Positions 29,281 through 38,473 of a stretch of 64,000 bases of DNA are shown here, one piece after another. Made by a program: the position numbers and the translations under genes. The stretch lies in contig JRUP01000014.1 of assembly GCA_000773965.1 (NCBI GenBank), positions 428,012-492,011 of the forward strand. The letters run 5' to 3'. Under the pieces are notes generated by a model that was not told the DNA's origin, did no database searches, and was given only the letters and a program-made list of their open reading frames with translations. The stretch is from Enterobacter cancerogenus (GTDB lineage Bacteria > Pseudomonadota > Gammaproteobacteria > Enterobacterales > Enterobacteriaceae). Numbering within the stretch: position 1 is the stretch's first letter; every line of letters begins with the position of its first letter.

Positions 29281-31410
29281 TCATATTTGTGCAGAAGTGT
29301 AAAAATTCGTTTGCGCTTCTGACATTGCCATTAAAGCGTTACAGGGCGCGAAACGATCGCCATGTTGCTGCATTAATGCACGTAATGTATTGACGATTTG
29401 GCTGACGCCGCGTTGATCCATATAGCGGAACGGCCCGCCGAGAAAAGGTGGGAATCCGATGCCAAATACCGCCGCGATATCACCATCCCGAGCATTGCGC
29501 ACCACGGACTCGTCCAGACAGCGTGAAGCCTCATTCAGCATCATCATCACGCAGCGTTCCGCAATCTGTTCTTCGCTCTGCTTTGCCTGCGGTTTGACGC
29601 TAATCAGGTCATAGATTGAGGCATCCACTTTGCGTTTTCCCGGCCAGCGAGAGGCGTTGTAGAGGTAGAACCCTTTCTGGTTTTTGCGCCCTTTGCGGCC
29701 ATCAGCCAGGATGGCATTGACCGCCTCGGGTGCGCTGAAACGCTCACCATACGCCTGCTGCAAAATCGGGCTGATTTTACTGCCGACATCAATGCCCACT
29801 TCATCCAGCAACTGTAGCGGCCCTACCGGAAAACCGAACTTCACTAATGCACGATCGATATGATCGACCGGCTCCCCTTCCAGCAAGCAGCGCATGGCTT
29901 CATTTATATAGGGCGCGAGAATGCGGTTGACGTAAAAACCGGGTTTATCGGCCACCACCACCGCTGTTTTGCCTTGCTGACGCGCCAGCTGCACCGTGGT
30001 CGCGAGCGTTTCTGCCGAGGTGCCCGCATGCGGAATCACCTCCACCAGCGGCATTTTGTCCACCGGACTGAAGTAGTGCAGACCAATCACATTCTCGGGG
30101 CGCTGCGCGTTGGCGGCAATATCGCCAATCGGCAACGAAGAGGTGTTGGAAGCAAAGATGGTGTGTGGCTGACAATGACTTTCGATATCCGCTACCATCT
30201 GCTGCTTCAACGTCAAATCCTCAAATACCGCTTCAATCACCAGATCGCGCTGGCTGAACCCCTGATAATCGATACCGCCGCTGATGCGCGCCATCTGTTG
30301 TTGACGCTCAGCGGGTTTCAGCTGGCGCCGCTTCACTTTTTGACTCAGCAGGTCCCAGCTGTATTGAAATGCATGGTTCACACCATTGAGATTGACGTCT
30401 TTAATTCGCACCGGAAAACCGGCTTTCAGCGCCGTCACGCTGGCAATCCCCCCGCCCATCAATCCGCCACCGAGCACGCCGATGTGTTTTAATGCGCGCG
30501 GTTCAGCCTCGGCCACCGCTTCTTTCTTGATCGCGGTCGAAGCAAAAAACAGACTGCGCAGTGCCGCAGATTCAGGGGTCATCGCCAGCTGGCCAAAGGC
30601 GCGCGCTTCCGCCGCATGTCCGGCGTGGCTGCCCTGCTCCAACCCCGTGCGCACCACTTGCAGGATGCGATCCGCCGCCGGGTAATTCCCCTGCGTTTTG
30701 CGGTCGGTTTGGCGCTTTGCCAGTGCGAATAACAGCGATCGCGCCAGTGGCGCCTGCATCAGACGATCGCGACGTGACAACTCACGGCGAACAACCTTTC
30801 CTTTATGCACACGCGCAATCGCTGTTTCCAGCAAGATGGATTGGGGTACCGCATCGTCAACGATACCCAGTTTCAGTGCCTGTTTAGCGCGCAGCTGTTT
30901 GCCGCTCAGGATCAGCGGTAGCGCTTGCGGCACCCCAATCAGTTTTGGCAGACGCTGCGTCCCGCCTGAGCCAGGTAACAGACCCAACTGCACTTCCGGC
31001 AGCCCCAGGCGGGTTTTATCATCCAGCGTACAGATACGTGCGCTGCAGGCCAGCGCCAACTCCAGCCCGCCGCCGAGACAGGCACCGTGGATGGCCGCAA
31101 CCACCGGGAAAGGCAGCGCCGCAATCTCCGCCATTACCTCTTGCCCCTGGCGGGCTAAAGCTTCCGCTTCTTCTGCCGTCTGGCAATCGGCGATCATGCT
31201 GATGTCCGCACCGGCGACAAAGTTATCGCTTTTACCCGAAATCAGCACTAATCCCGCCAGCTTCGGATTGCTGCGCGCTTCAGCCAGCACCGCTTTTATT
31301 TGTGGGACAAACTCCGCTTTCAGCGTGTTCATCTTTTCGCCCGGCACGTCGATGGTGATGATGCCGACATGATCAAGGCGCATGTGTAAATGGAATGCAG
31401 ATGCGCTCAT
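29281..31410 (-). CDS. fadJ: Fatty acid oxidation complex alpha subunit FadJ
   Basis: Bifunctional enoyl-CoA hydratase and 3-hydroxyacyl-CoA dehydrogenase of the FadIJ complex used for beta-oxidation, notably under anaerobiosis. It has 709 residues. The crotonase half carries [19 protein letters not shown] and [21 protein letters not shown]. The dehydrogenase half starts with the NAD loop [13 protein letters not shown] and contains [15 protein letters not shown]. Its ATG overlaps the fadI TAA by one base (TAATG). Confidence 0.96.
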   Translation of the reverse strand: MSASAFHLHMRLDHVGIITIDVPGEKMNTLKAEFVPQIKAVLAEARSNPKLAGLVLISGKSDNFVAGADISMIADCQTAEEAEALARQGQEVMAEIAALPFPVVAAIHGACLGGGLELALACSARICTLDDKTRLGLPEVQLGLLPGSGGTQRLPKLIGVPQALPLILSGKQLRAKQALKLGIVDDAVPQSILLETAIARVHKGKVVRRELSRRDRLMQAPLARSLLFALAKRQTDRKTQGNYPAADRILQVVRTGLEQGSHAGHAAEARAFGQLAMTPESAALRSLFFASTAIKKEAVAEAEPRALKHIGVLGGGLMGGGIASVTALKAGFPVRIKDVNLNGVNHAFQYSWDLLSQKVKRRQLKPAERQQQMARISGGIDYQGFSQRDLVIEAVFEDLTLKQQMVADIESHCQPHTIFASNTSSLPIGDIAANAQRPENVIGLHYFSPVDKMPLVEVIPHAGTSAETLATTVQLARQQGKTAVVVADKPGFYVNRILAPYINEAMRCLLEGEPVDHIDRALVKFGFPVGPLQLLDEVGIDVGSKISPILQQAYGERFSAPEAVNAILADGRKGRKNQKGFYLYNASRWPGKRKVDASIYDLISVKPQAKQSEEQIAERCVMMMLNEASRCLDESVVRNARDGDIAAVFGIGFPPFLGGPFRYMDQRGVSQIVNTLRALMQQHGDRFAPCNALMAMSEAQTNFYTSAQI

Positions 31411-32720
31411 TATTCGGCCTCCAGAACCATTGCGCTGCCTAATCCGCCCGCTGCACAGGCGGTCACCAGTCCTAATCCGCCGCCGCGCCGCCGCAGTTCA
31501 TGCAACGTTTGGGTGATCATGCGCGCGCCAGTGGCAGCAAACGGATGGCCGTATGCAATGGAGCCGCCCAACACATTGAAACGTTCTTCATTCACTTCAC
31601 CCAAGGCATGCGGGCGATTCAGTACCTCTCGCGCAAAACGCTCATCACGGAACATTTTCAGATTGGCCAGCGTCTGTGCCGCAAAGGCTTCGTGCATATC
31701 GATCAGCGTCAGGTCGTTGAGGGTAATGCCAGCGCGATCCAGCGCCAGCGGTGAGGCATAAGCGGGACCCAGCAACATATCCTGCCAGACATCAATCGCA
31801 GTAAACGCGTAGCTGCGCAGATAGCCAAGCGGCGTAATTCCCAGTTCTCGTGCACGGCCTTCACGCATCAAAATCACCGCGGCCGCGCCATCGGTCAGCG
31901 GTGTGCTGTTGGCTGCCGTGACGGAACCGTGGCGACGATCAAAGGCCGGTCGCAATTTTGCGTAGTCGCTAGCGCTGGCGTTAAAGCGAATGTTGTTGTC
32001 TTGCTCAATTGGTGCTTTCCATGGCGGCACAAAGGCCGCCATCACTTCCTGCGCCAGCACGCCTGACTGCCAGGCACGTGCTGCATGCTGATGTGAGCGC
32101 AACGCCAGAGCATCTTGTTGTTCACGTGTGATGCCGTGGGTTTTCGCCATTTGTTCGGCGGTATCACCCATGCGTAAGCCGGTGGAATACTCTGCAACCG
32201 CAGGCGGCACCGGCAACAGATCGCGTGGACGCAGACGGCGTAAGATTTGCAGCTTTTTGCTGAAGGTTCGTGCTTTGTTGAGATCGACCAACGCGCGCGC
32301 CAGCGTCTTGCTGACGCCAATAGGCAGTACCGATGAGGAGTCTGCACCACCGGCAATACCCGCATCAATGGTACCCGCCATCAGGCTTTCCGCCACATTC
32401 GCTACCGCCTGAAAACTGGTAGCGCACGCGCGGCTGACGCTGTATGCATCAGTGTGCACGCTCAATCCGCTGCTCAGCACGATTTCGCGCGCAATATTGG
32501 GCGCTTCCGGCATTTGCACCACCTGGCCAAATACCAGTTGATCGATAACGTCGACCGGCAATTCGCTGCGCGCCATCAACTCTGACACCACCATGCGCCC
32601 CAACTCCAGCGCGGGAATGCCATGAAAATCACTCGCCTGACGGGCGAAAGGCGTGCGTAATCCATGGGTTATGGCGATTCGTTCGCCCTGACGCGTCAGC
32701 AGCGGCTGCGCTTTGCTCAT
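31410..32720 (-). CDS. fadI: Acetyl-CoA acyltransferase FadI
   Basis: Thiolase partner of FadJ, cleaving 3-ketoacyl-CoA with CoA. From the ATG at 32720 ([12 protein letters not shown]) it has 436 residues, the same as E. coli. A GTG nine bases earlier is possible but poorly spaced from the GGTGAG site. Catalytic Cys in SRACATSF, His in [10 protein letters not shown] and the second Cys in [12 protein letters not shown] are present. A FadR-like operator lies upstream. Confidence 0.95.
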   Translation of the reverse strand: MSKAQPLLTRQGERIAITHGLRTPFARQASDFHGIPALELGRMVVSELMARSELPVDVIDQLVFGQVVQMPEAPNIAREIVLSSGLSVHTDAYSVSRACATSFQAVANVAESLMAGTIDAGIAGGADSSSVLPIGVSKTLARALVDLNKARTFSKKLQILRRLRPRDLLPVPPAVAEYSTGLRMGDTAEQMAKTHGITREQQDALALRSHQHAARAWQSGVLAQEVMAAFVPPWKAPIEQDNNIRFNASASDYAKLRPAFDRRHGSVTAANSTPLTDGAAAVILMREGRARELGITPLGYLRSYAFTAIDVWQDMLLGPAYASPLALDRAGITLNDLTLIDMHEAFAAQTLANLKMFRDERFAREVLNRPHALGEVNEERFNVLGGSIAYGHPFAATGARMITQTLHELRRRGGGLGLVTACAAGGLGSAMVLEAE

Positions 32721-32757
32721 TGCACTCACCTGTAATTTACGACCGTAGCATCATTGC

Positions 32758-32776
32758 TAAACAGGTCTGACCTGAT
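32758..32776 (-). promoter_or_regulatory. FadR-like operator before fadIJ
   Basis: The minus strand reads GATCAGGTCAGACCTGTTT. Its core AGGTCAGACCTGTT fits the FadR consensus TGGTCCGAYNTGTT and contains an 11-bp palindrome. It lies 38-56 bp before the fadI start. In E. coli FadR represses fadIJ until long-chain acyl-CoA releases it. Confidence 0.75.
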
Positions 32777-32840
32777 CATCAGTGTTAACCAGGTGTTGCT
32801 AAGTCGCCAATAACAGAAGAAAAAAAGTGCGAGGGAAGAC

Positions 32841-32881
32841 ACGAAAAAGAGAAAACGCTGCCGGAAGGGCTTCCGGCAGCG
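32841..32881 (-). terminator. Rho-independent terminator of yfcZ
   Basis: An 11-bp perfect stem CGCTGCCGGAA / TTCCGGCAGCG with a four-base loop lies just after the yfcZ stop. On the minus strand it is followed by TTTTCTCTTTTTCG. Confidence 0.85.
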
Positions 32882-32887
32882 ACAGGA

Positions 32888-33184
32888 TTAGCGTAAGCCG
32901 AGTTGGAATATGAAGGTCTCAGCCTGGCAGGCAAAAGTGAAATCAACATTCAGGCGTACACCTGGGGCTTCTTCAACGAATGCGGCGTGAATCTCGCAAG
33001 GCTCGGATTCAACCTGACGCGCTTTGTCCGTCAGGTGCTTCAGCATCGCTTCAGCCGCATGACGATCGGCAAAAGCGCCAGACCAGCTCGCCGTGCAATC
33101 GGTATTGTCCATTACGGTGCCTACATCTACGCAGCAGCACGCCGCCGTTTCCGTGGCACTGCATTTTTTAATGGCATCAGTCAT
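32888..33184 (-). CDS. yfcZ: YfcZ/YiiS family protein
   Basis: Small conserved protein of 98 residues (E. coli YfcZ 94). The ATG at 33184 follows a GGAGAG site. Four to five Cys near the N terminus (TAACCCVDVGTVMDNTDC) and the C-terminal LNVDFTFACQAETFIFQLGLR are diagnostic. The Cys cluster hints at metal or redox chemistry, but no function is established. It sits between fadI and fadL as in E. coli. Confidence 0.93.
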   Translation of the reverse strand: MTDAIKKCSATETAACCCVDVGTVMDNTDCTASWSGAFADRHAAEAMLKHLTDKARQVESEPCEIHAAFVEEAPGVRLNVDFTFACQAETFIFQLGLR

Positions 33185-33542
33185 TGTTCTCTCCTGACGA
33201 TAAATCGACACAATCGGATCATTTTCTGACACAAAGTGTACGCCCCGCGCGGCCTGGCTTCTATCTCTCAGCGGCTAAGTGACGAATATCACACTAAAAA
33301 TTGATCCAGAACAAATTTGACCGCTATGCTAGATGGGCATCGACAAGATTTTGTTAAGCAGATCTGATTTTATCGATCAAATCGGAAATATTTAAAAAAC
33401 ATTATTGCAACAAATACACAGGTCAGACCTATACTCGTCGCACTGGTCTGATATGTGCCTTTGTCATCAGTCCCTACAATCCGCCGTCCTTTGTTACGCG
33501 ACGTAACAACGTTTAATAATAAATCTAGATGAGGTTGTGGTC
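33185..33542. other. 358-bp fadL/yfcZ divergent regulatory region
   Basis: No gene is seen here. The stretch is AT-rich from 33290 and holds two FadR-like sites near 33416-33459 and a GAGG ribosome site before fadL. It probably contains the yfcZ promoter at its left end and the fadL promoter at its right. Long leaders are usual for fadL. Confidence 0.7.
33416..33459. promoter_or_regulatory. Two FadR-like sites before fadL
   Basis: Site one, 33416-33433, contains the palindrome AGGTCAGACCT. Site two, 33441-33459, reads CACTGGTCTGATATGTGCC, close to the FadR consensus AGCTGGTCCGAYNTGTT. They are about 25 bp apart, near the two-site arrangement known for E. coli fadL, where FadR represses. Confidence 0.75.
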
Positions 33543-34826
33543 ATGAACCATAAGAACCTGTTTGCAAAGTCAGCTGTGGCAGCTGCAGTGGCGCTTATCT
33601 CTTCCCAAGTTTACGCCGCAGGCTTTCAACTTAATGAATTCTCAGCAATTGGTTTAGGTCGTGCTTATTCGGGTGAAGGCGCGATGGGCGATACCGCCGC
33701 ATCTGCCAGTCGTAACCCGGCGACCATGGCATTGATGGATCGCCCTTCTTTCTCCATCGGTACCGTTTATATTGATCCGGAAGTGGATATCAGCGGCCAG
33801 AGCCCAACCGGCAACAGCCTGAATGCGAAAAACATCGCACCGAATCAGTGGATCCCTAACCTCCATTACGTTCATCCGATTAACGATCAGTGGTGGGTAG
33901 GCGCATCCGTCACCTCTAACTATGGTCTGGCGACAGAGTTCAATGACGGTTACACCGCCGGCGGTTACGGTGGTAAAACCGACCTGATGACCGGTAACTT
34001 TAACCTTAGCACCGCTTATCGTTTGAATGAGCACTTCAGCTTTGGTGTTGGCTTTGATGCGGTTTACGCTAAAGCAAAAATCGAACGTTATGCGGGTGAA
34101 GCCGGCGCTCGCGTCGGCATGCCAGCGGATACTCAGGTTGCCCACCTGAAAGGTGATGAATGGGGTTACGGCTGGAACGCTGGCATCCTGTATGAAGTGG
34201 ATAAGAACAACCGCTTCGGCTTCACCTATCGTTCAGAAGTCAAAATTGACTTTGACGGCGATTATAAGAGCAGCATCCCAACCGCTTACAACGGTACACC
34301 GCAGGCGATTGCCTTAGGACTGCCATACGGCACCAGTGGCCAAACCATTCCGGGCTCACTCACGCTGAATCTTCCAGAGATGTGGGAAGTGTCGGGCTGG
34401 CATAAAGTGGCACCACAGTGGGCCGTACACTACAGCCTGACTTACACCAGCTGGAGCCAGTTCCAGGAACTGAAGGCCACGGGCAGCAACGGTCAGACGC
34501 TGTTCTATAAAGATGAAGGCTTCAAGGATGCGTATCGCATCGCGCTGGGTACCACTTACTTCTACGACGATAACTGGACCTTCCGTACCGGTATCGCGTT
34601 TGATGACAGCCCGGTTCCCGCTGACAAACGCTCGATCTCAATTCCGGATCAGGACCGTCTGTGGTTGAGTGCCGGTGCTTCTTACGCCTTCAACGAAAAT
34701 GCGTCAGTCGACCTTGGTATCTCTTACATGCACGGCCAGAAAGTCACGGTGAAAGAAGGGCCTTACACCTTTAACTCCGAAGGTAAAGCCTGGCTGTACG
34801 GCGCGAACTTTAACTACAAGTTCTGA
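33543..34826 (+). CDS. fadL: Long-chain fatty acid outer membrane transporter FadL
   Basis: Fourteen-strand outer-membrane barrel that takes up long-chain fatty acids by lateral diffusion. It has 427 residues. The signal peptide ends SSQVYA before [22 protein letters not shown], which forms the N-terminal hatch. The conserved NPA box is in [13 protein letters not shown], and the last residue is the Phe expected for the barrel signal (NFNYKF). The ATG at 33543 fits the GAGG site. FadR-like sites upstream indicate repression in the absence of fatty acids. Confidence 0.96.
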   Translation: MNHKNLFAKSAVAAAVALISSQVYAAGFQLNEFSAIGLGRAYSGEGAMGDTAASASRNPATMALMDRPSFSIGTVYIDPEVDISGQSPTGNSLNAKNIAPNQWIPNLHYVHPINDQWWVGASVTSNYGLATEFNDGYTAGGYGGKTDLMTGNFNLSTAYRLNEHFSFGVGFDAVYAKAKIERYAGEAGARVGMPADTQVAHLKGDEWGYGWNAGILYEVDKNNRFGFTYRSEVKIDFDGDYKSSIPTAYNGTPQAIALGLPYGTSGQTIPGSLTLNLPEMWEVSGWHKVAPQWAVHYSLTYTSWSQFQELKATGSNGQTLFYKDEGFKDAYRIALGTTYFYDDNWTFRTGIAFDDSPVPADKRSISIPDQDRLWLSAGASYAFNENASVDLGISYMHGQKVTVKEGPYTFNSEGKAWLYGANFNYKF

Positions 34827-34843
34827 TGCTGAAAACAGTGTGA

Positions 34844-34875
34844 AAAACGGCGACAGTGATGTCGCCGTTTTTTAT
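34844..34875 (+). terminator. Rho-independent terminator of fadL
   Basis: Stem AAACGGCGAC / GTCGCCGTTT with a six-base loop followed by TTTATT, 18 bp after the fadL stop. It lies immediately before the stop of the convergent dehydratase gene. Confidence 0.9.
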
Positions 34876-34879
34876 TGCG

Positions 34880-36097
34880 TTATCCTTTTGCCGGAGCCAG
34901 ATCCTTCACATCGGCTGGGCTTTCCCCCATTTGCAGATGCAAACGCCGATGACGGTATGGCGAGTGCTGCGCCACAACGTCCATATTCAACTCCACGCCT
35001 AAGCCCGCTTCATTTGAAGGGATGATGTAGCCCTCTTCCCATTGAATCGGCTGTTTAAGGATGGTCGCGTGGAAACCATCCCAGGTTCCAATGCTTTCCT
35101 GGATAAGGAAGTTGGGCGTACAGGCGGCCAGTTGGATACTGGCGGCGGCTCCAACCGGACCGTTATAGAGATGTGGGGCAATCTGCGCGTAATGCACTTC
35201 TGCCAATGCAGCAATCTTCTTCGCTTCCAGCAATCCACCGACGCGCGCCACATTCATCTGTAAGATGCTGGCAGCCCCGGCCTGCAGCAGTTGGTGGAAT
35301 TCGTATTTGGTGGTGAGGCGCTCACCTGCCGCAATGGGAATGGAAGTGTGCCGCGCGACATCGCCCATCGCTTCGGGTTGTCCCGGCGGGACAGGTTCTT
35401 CAAACCACAGCGGATCGAATTTTTCCAGCCGCTTAGCCAGGCGAATGGCAGATGAAGGCACCATCTGACCATGCGTGCCAAATAACAGATCGGCTTTGCT
35501 GCCCACTGCTTCGCGGATGCGCTTACAGAACAGCTCACAACGATCCAGCACTTCCAGCGAAAGCTGATGACCGGAGTAGGCGGTGTAAGGCCCGGCAGGA
35601 TCAAACTTCACGGCGGTGAAGCCTTTCCTCACATTCTCGGCGGCGCACTCCGCAGCCAGATCTGGATCATCATAATCATATTCTCCTCGCGCATTGGTGG
35701 GATACAGATAGGTGTAGGAGCGTAAACGTGGCTGAACCAAACCACCAAGCAGTTGATAAACCGGTTTGTTCGCCGCCTTACCGATAATATCCCAGCAGGC
35801 CATCTCCAGGCCGCTCACTACGCCCATCATGGTGAGATCGGGCCTTTGGGTGAAACCACTTGAGTAGGTTTGGCGAAACAGCCGTTCGGTATGATGCGGA
35901 TCCTGATCTAACAGATAGCGTTCAAACACGTCCTGAATGATCGGCACCATGGCGTCCGGGTGAAAGGTTGCAGCATAAATTTCTCCCACGCCCTCGATGC
36001 CGTCATCGGTCTTCAACTTCACAAACAGCCAGTACATGCCACCCAAATGCGGTGGAGGGACGGCAACCACATGGGTTTCCATTGAGATAACTTTCAT
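34880..36097 (-). CDS. Enolase-superfamily (mandelate racemase-like) sugar-acid dehydratase/isomerase
   Basis: A 405-residue TIM-barrel enzyme of the mandelate racemase subgroup. Candidate active-site residues are K164 (AVKFDP), H209 (FGTHGQ), E233 (FEEP), E259 (AAGERL), H309 (APHLYNGP) and E334 (LIQESIG). Spacing matches the D-galactonate dehydratase DgoD set with an offset of 24. However, the position of the first metal-binding Asp is Gly207. The substrate is probably an aldonic or uronic acid derivative. It is the second gene of an operon with an MFS porter (1-bp overlap, TGATG) behind a KdgR-like box. Confidence 0.8.
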   Translation of the reverse strand: MKVISMETHVVAVPPPHLGGMYWLFVKLKTDDGIEGVGEIYAATFHPDAMVPIIQDVFERYLLDQDPHHTERLFRQTYSSGFTQRPDLTMMGVVSGLEMACWDIIGKAANKPVYQLLGGLVQPRLRSYTYLYPTNARGEYDYDDPDLAAECAAENVRKGFTAVKFDPAGPYTAYSGHQLSLEVLDRCELFCKRIREAVGSKADLLFGTHGQMVPSSAIRLAKRLEKFDPLWFEEPVPPGQPEAMGDVARHTSIPIAAGERLTTKYEFHQLLQAGAASILQMNVARVGGLLEAKKIAALAEVHYAQIAPHLYNGPVGAAASIQLAACTPNFLIQESIGTWDGFHATILKQPIQWEEGYIIPSNEAGLGVELNMDVVAQHSPYRHRRLHLQMGESPADVKDLAPAKG

Positions 36098-37407
36098 CAG
36101 GCTTCCTCTTTGGTTTTAAAACGAACGTGTAAACGCCAGGCACCAAAAGCGCCGCATAGCGTGATAAAAACGATGTAGGCAAAGAAAAATCGGTATCCTG
36201 TCGCACCAGGAAAATGTTGCGTGAGGTATCCGCTGAGCAGTGGAAGATAGATATCGGGCGAGTAGCCAATGACGGATACTAAACCAATGGCTAAGCCGGT
36301 ACAGTGAGGTGGGATATCGCAGCGATCGAGTAATGCCCAGTAAAGCCCGCGCACGGCATAGGCGAACATCCCCACCAACAGCACAAATGCAATTAAGGCC
36401 CCATGCGGAATGCCTGATGGCAGTAAAATCAGCCCTGTGACGCCTAAAGCACCACAAATCAGCACGCCACAAAGCACGCCAGCACGTGAAGTTTTATCCG
36501 CCAGCCAGCCACCGCCAATACCCCCAATCGGGCGCATCCACATTTTCCCAGCGGTAATAAACGCGGCCAGTGCCGCAGTGACACCATAATCAGATGTTCT
36601 TAAATACGCGGAGAAATTGTACGTTGACCAAAACAGCTGATAACCGCAGAACACCACGCTGGCAAGTAGCCAAAGATTAGGCTTGCCCGCGATGGTTTTA
36701 AAATCCTGCCACAGACTGCCCTGACGAGCGACTACCCGTGGCTGAGACGCTGTAACTGAAGGATCGCGGATAAAAGCGAGAATGACGGCTAGAACCACGC
36801 ATAGTGTGGCGTACATCAGGATCACATGGCGGAAGCCCGTTTGCTCCAAACCCTGGGAAGCGTACCAGCCAAATAAAGCCACCGCGACCGTAGCGAGAGA
36901 AGCTTCGACCATGCCACGCCCGCCATCCAGTATGCCGAAAAACCTGCCGCGCTCATTGGATTGGGCAATGGCACCGACACGCTTGATGACAGCGGACCAG
37001 AAGGTTAACCCTGTGGTTAATCCCCAGCAGGCGAAGATCAGCATTAATATTGGGAAAGGTGGCTGACTGGCATAGAGAAAGCCCAGAATGCCGGTTGTGA
37101 AAAGGGAAAAACAGATTAGGATGCGCGAGGCAATACGATCCGCCAGCCAACCACTGGGTAAATAGCTCAGGACAAATACGGTGCCAAGCGTCGAGTAGAG
37201 CTGGCCAAGTTGTAGATCGTTAATGCCGAAATAGGCGATTAGCGTCGGCTGATAATACTGGCGTAGATAGAGAAGCGGATAAATCGTTCCTGCAGCTAAA
37301 ACCACTAGCATCAACTGGAACCAACGCTGCCCCACACTGAGTACCCCCTGAGCGCTTTCCTGAGAGAGTATTGCCGTTTTCGTTGCGGTTGGAGTGCTGT
37401 CCGACAT
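36097..37407 (-). CDS. MFS transporter, YihN/sugar-acid porter type
   Basis: Twelve-helix major facilitator of 436 residues, most like E. coli YihN and its neighbours. Matches include PLLYLRQYYQPTLIAYFGIND, FVLSYLPSGWLADRIASR, GRFFGILDGGRGMVEASLA and MRPIGGIGGGWLADKTSRAG. It is first in an operon with an enolase-superfamily dehydratase, so import of the dehydratase substrate is the likely job. A near-perfect KdgR box lies 24 bp before the ATG. Not present at this locus in E. coli. Confidence 0.85.
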   Translation of the reverse strand: MSDSTPTATKTAILSQESAQGVLSVGQRWFQLMLVVLAAGTIYPLLYLRQYYQPTLIAYFGINDLQLGQLYSTLGTVFVLSYLPSGWLADRIASRILICFSLFTTGILGFLYASQPPFPILMLIFACWGLTTGLTFWSAVIKRVGAIAQSNERGRFFGILDGGRGMVEASLATVAVALFGWYASQGLEQTGFRHVILMYATLCVVLAVILAFIRDPSVTASQPRVVARQGSLWQDFKTIAGKPNLWLLASVVFCGYQLFWSTYNFSAYLRTSDYGVTAALAAFITAGKMWMRPIGGIGGGWLADKTSRAGVLCGVLICGALGVTGLILLPSGIPHGALIAFVLLVGMFAYAVRGLYWALLDRCDIPPHCTGLAIGLVSVIGYSPDIYLPLLSGYLTQHFPGATGYRFFFAYIVFITLCGAFGAWRLHVRFKTKEEA

Positions 37408-37431
37408 GGCGATTCCTTGCAGAGTGAATGA

Positions 37432-37450
37432 AATAAAACATTGTTTTAAT
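37432..37450. promoter_or_regulatory. KdgR-like operator before MFS/dehydratase operon
   Basis: AATAAAACATTGTTTTAAT matches the KdgR consensus AATRAAAYRNYRTTTYATT at all but one position. It sits at the centre of a 25-bp near-palindrome (37429-37453). KdgR is the IclR-family repressor of pectin and uronate catabolism in soft-rot and related enterobacteria, released by 2-keto-3-deoxygluconate. A GntR-type protein could also use such a palindrome. Confidence 0.65.
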
Positions 37451-37617
37451 TCACTACACGTTAGCTAGCAGGAAAATGATCAGCCAGAGGTATTGTTCAC
37501 TTTGTTAAGTAATTGTGACATTAAACGTACTGAATGAAGGGAATTGGAATCGAGCCAAAAATTACTGTGAAGCGATTCTAACTATGACTAATTAATCATA
37601 ACTTAATACTAATTAGC

Positions 37618-37650
37618 CAAAAAAAATGGCGACACTTAAGGTCGCCATTT
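37618..37650 (-). terminator. Rho-independent terminator of mlaA
   Basis: Stem AAATGGCGAC / GTCGCCATTT followed on the minus strand by TTTTTGGC, 20 bp after the mlaA stop. The AT-rich stretch between here and the MFS gene (37454-37617) shows no gene. Confidence 0.85.
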
Positions 37651-37670
37651 CAGGTCTGCAATGTTCGGCA

Positions 37671-38438
37671 TTACTGTGAATCGATGTCCTTCAAATCATC
37701 CTGAATCGCACTGGCGTTCGGATTCTCTTCCGGTTTTAACTTCCCGCCGTTGGCGAGGAAATCATTACGCTGGAAGTAGGCGTTGCGGATAAACGCATAC
37801 GGATCCTGCTGCTGTTTCAGGATGGCATCGGAATCCAACAGCTGTGCACGTGTTTCCACACCTTCCAGTGTCCATTTACCAATCGACATCGGCCAGGTCA
37901 GCCAACTCAGTACCGGATAAAGCGTATCGACATAGTCGCCGCCATCCTGGCGCACCGTGAAGCTGCCATAACCCGGCAGAACCACATAAGGACCATAGCC
38001 CACCCCGTAACGACCCAGAGTACTCCCGAAGTGGTGCGGGACTTCTCGCGCCAATTCAGGATTCGCTTTGCCCGCCACATCGATAAATCCGCCCAAGCCC
38101 AATACGGTATTGAGGAAGAAACGCGTGAAGTGGATTCCTGCCTGGCGCGGTTCACCCACCAGAATCGAGTTCAGCATGCTGGCCGGTTCGTCCAGGTTGC
38201 CGAGGAAATTACTCACACCACTGCGCGCAGGCACCGGCACGTAATCGCGCCAGGCAACCGCAACCGGGCGCACCACATAAGGATCCAGCACGTTCATGTT
38301 GAAGTTAAACATGGTGCGGTTAAAGCCTTCGAGCGGATCGCTACGCTGGGCAGGCTGCGTTGGATCGGCCGGTTTGGAACTGGCACATCCCACCAACAGC
38401 AAGCTGGCCAGCGCCAGACCGGTCAGGCGGTTATTCAT
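37671..38438 (-). CDS. mlaA: MlaA (VacJ) outer membrane lipoprotein
   Basis: Outer-membrane lipoprotein that extracts mislocalised phospholipids from the outer leaflet and passes them to MlaC. It has 255 residues, with the lipobox LLVG-C18 and then MlaA-specific DPLEGFNRTMFNFNMNVLDPYVVRP and RFFLNTVLGLGGFIDVA. It is downstream of the ccm operon here; in E. coli it lies near fadL and yfdC without ccm. Confidence 0.95.
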   Translation of the reverse strand: MNNRLTGLALASLLLVGCASSKPADPTQPAQRSDPLEGFNRTMFNFNMNVLDPYVVRPVAVAWRDYVPVPARSGVSNFLGNLDEPASMLNSILVGEPRQAGIHFTRFFLNTVLGLGGFIDVAGKANPELAREVPHHFGSTLGRYGVGYGPYVVLPGYGSFTVRQDGGDYVDTLYPVLSWLTWPMSIGKWTLEGVETRAQLLDSDAILKQQQDPYAFIRNAYFQRNDFLANGGKLKPEENPNASAIQDDLKDIDSQ

Positions 38439-38473
38439 TCTTATCTCCCTGTGCGGTTGAATAATGTATCGCT

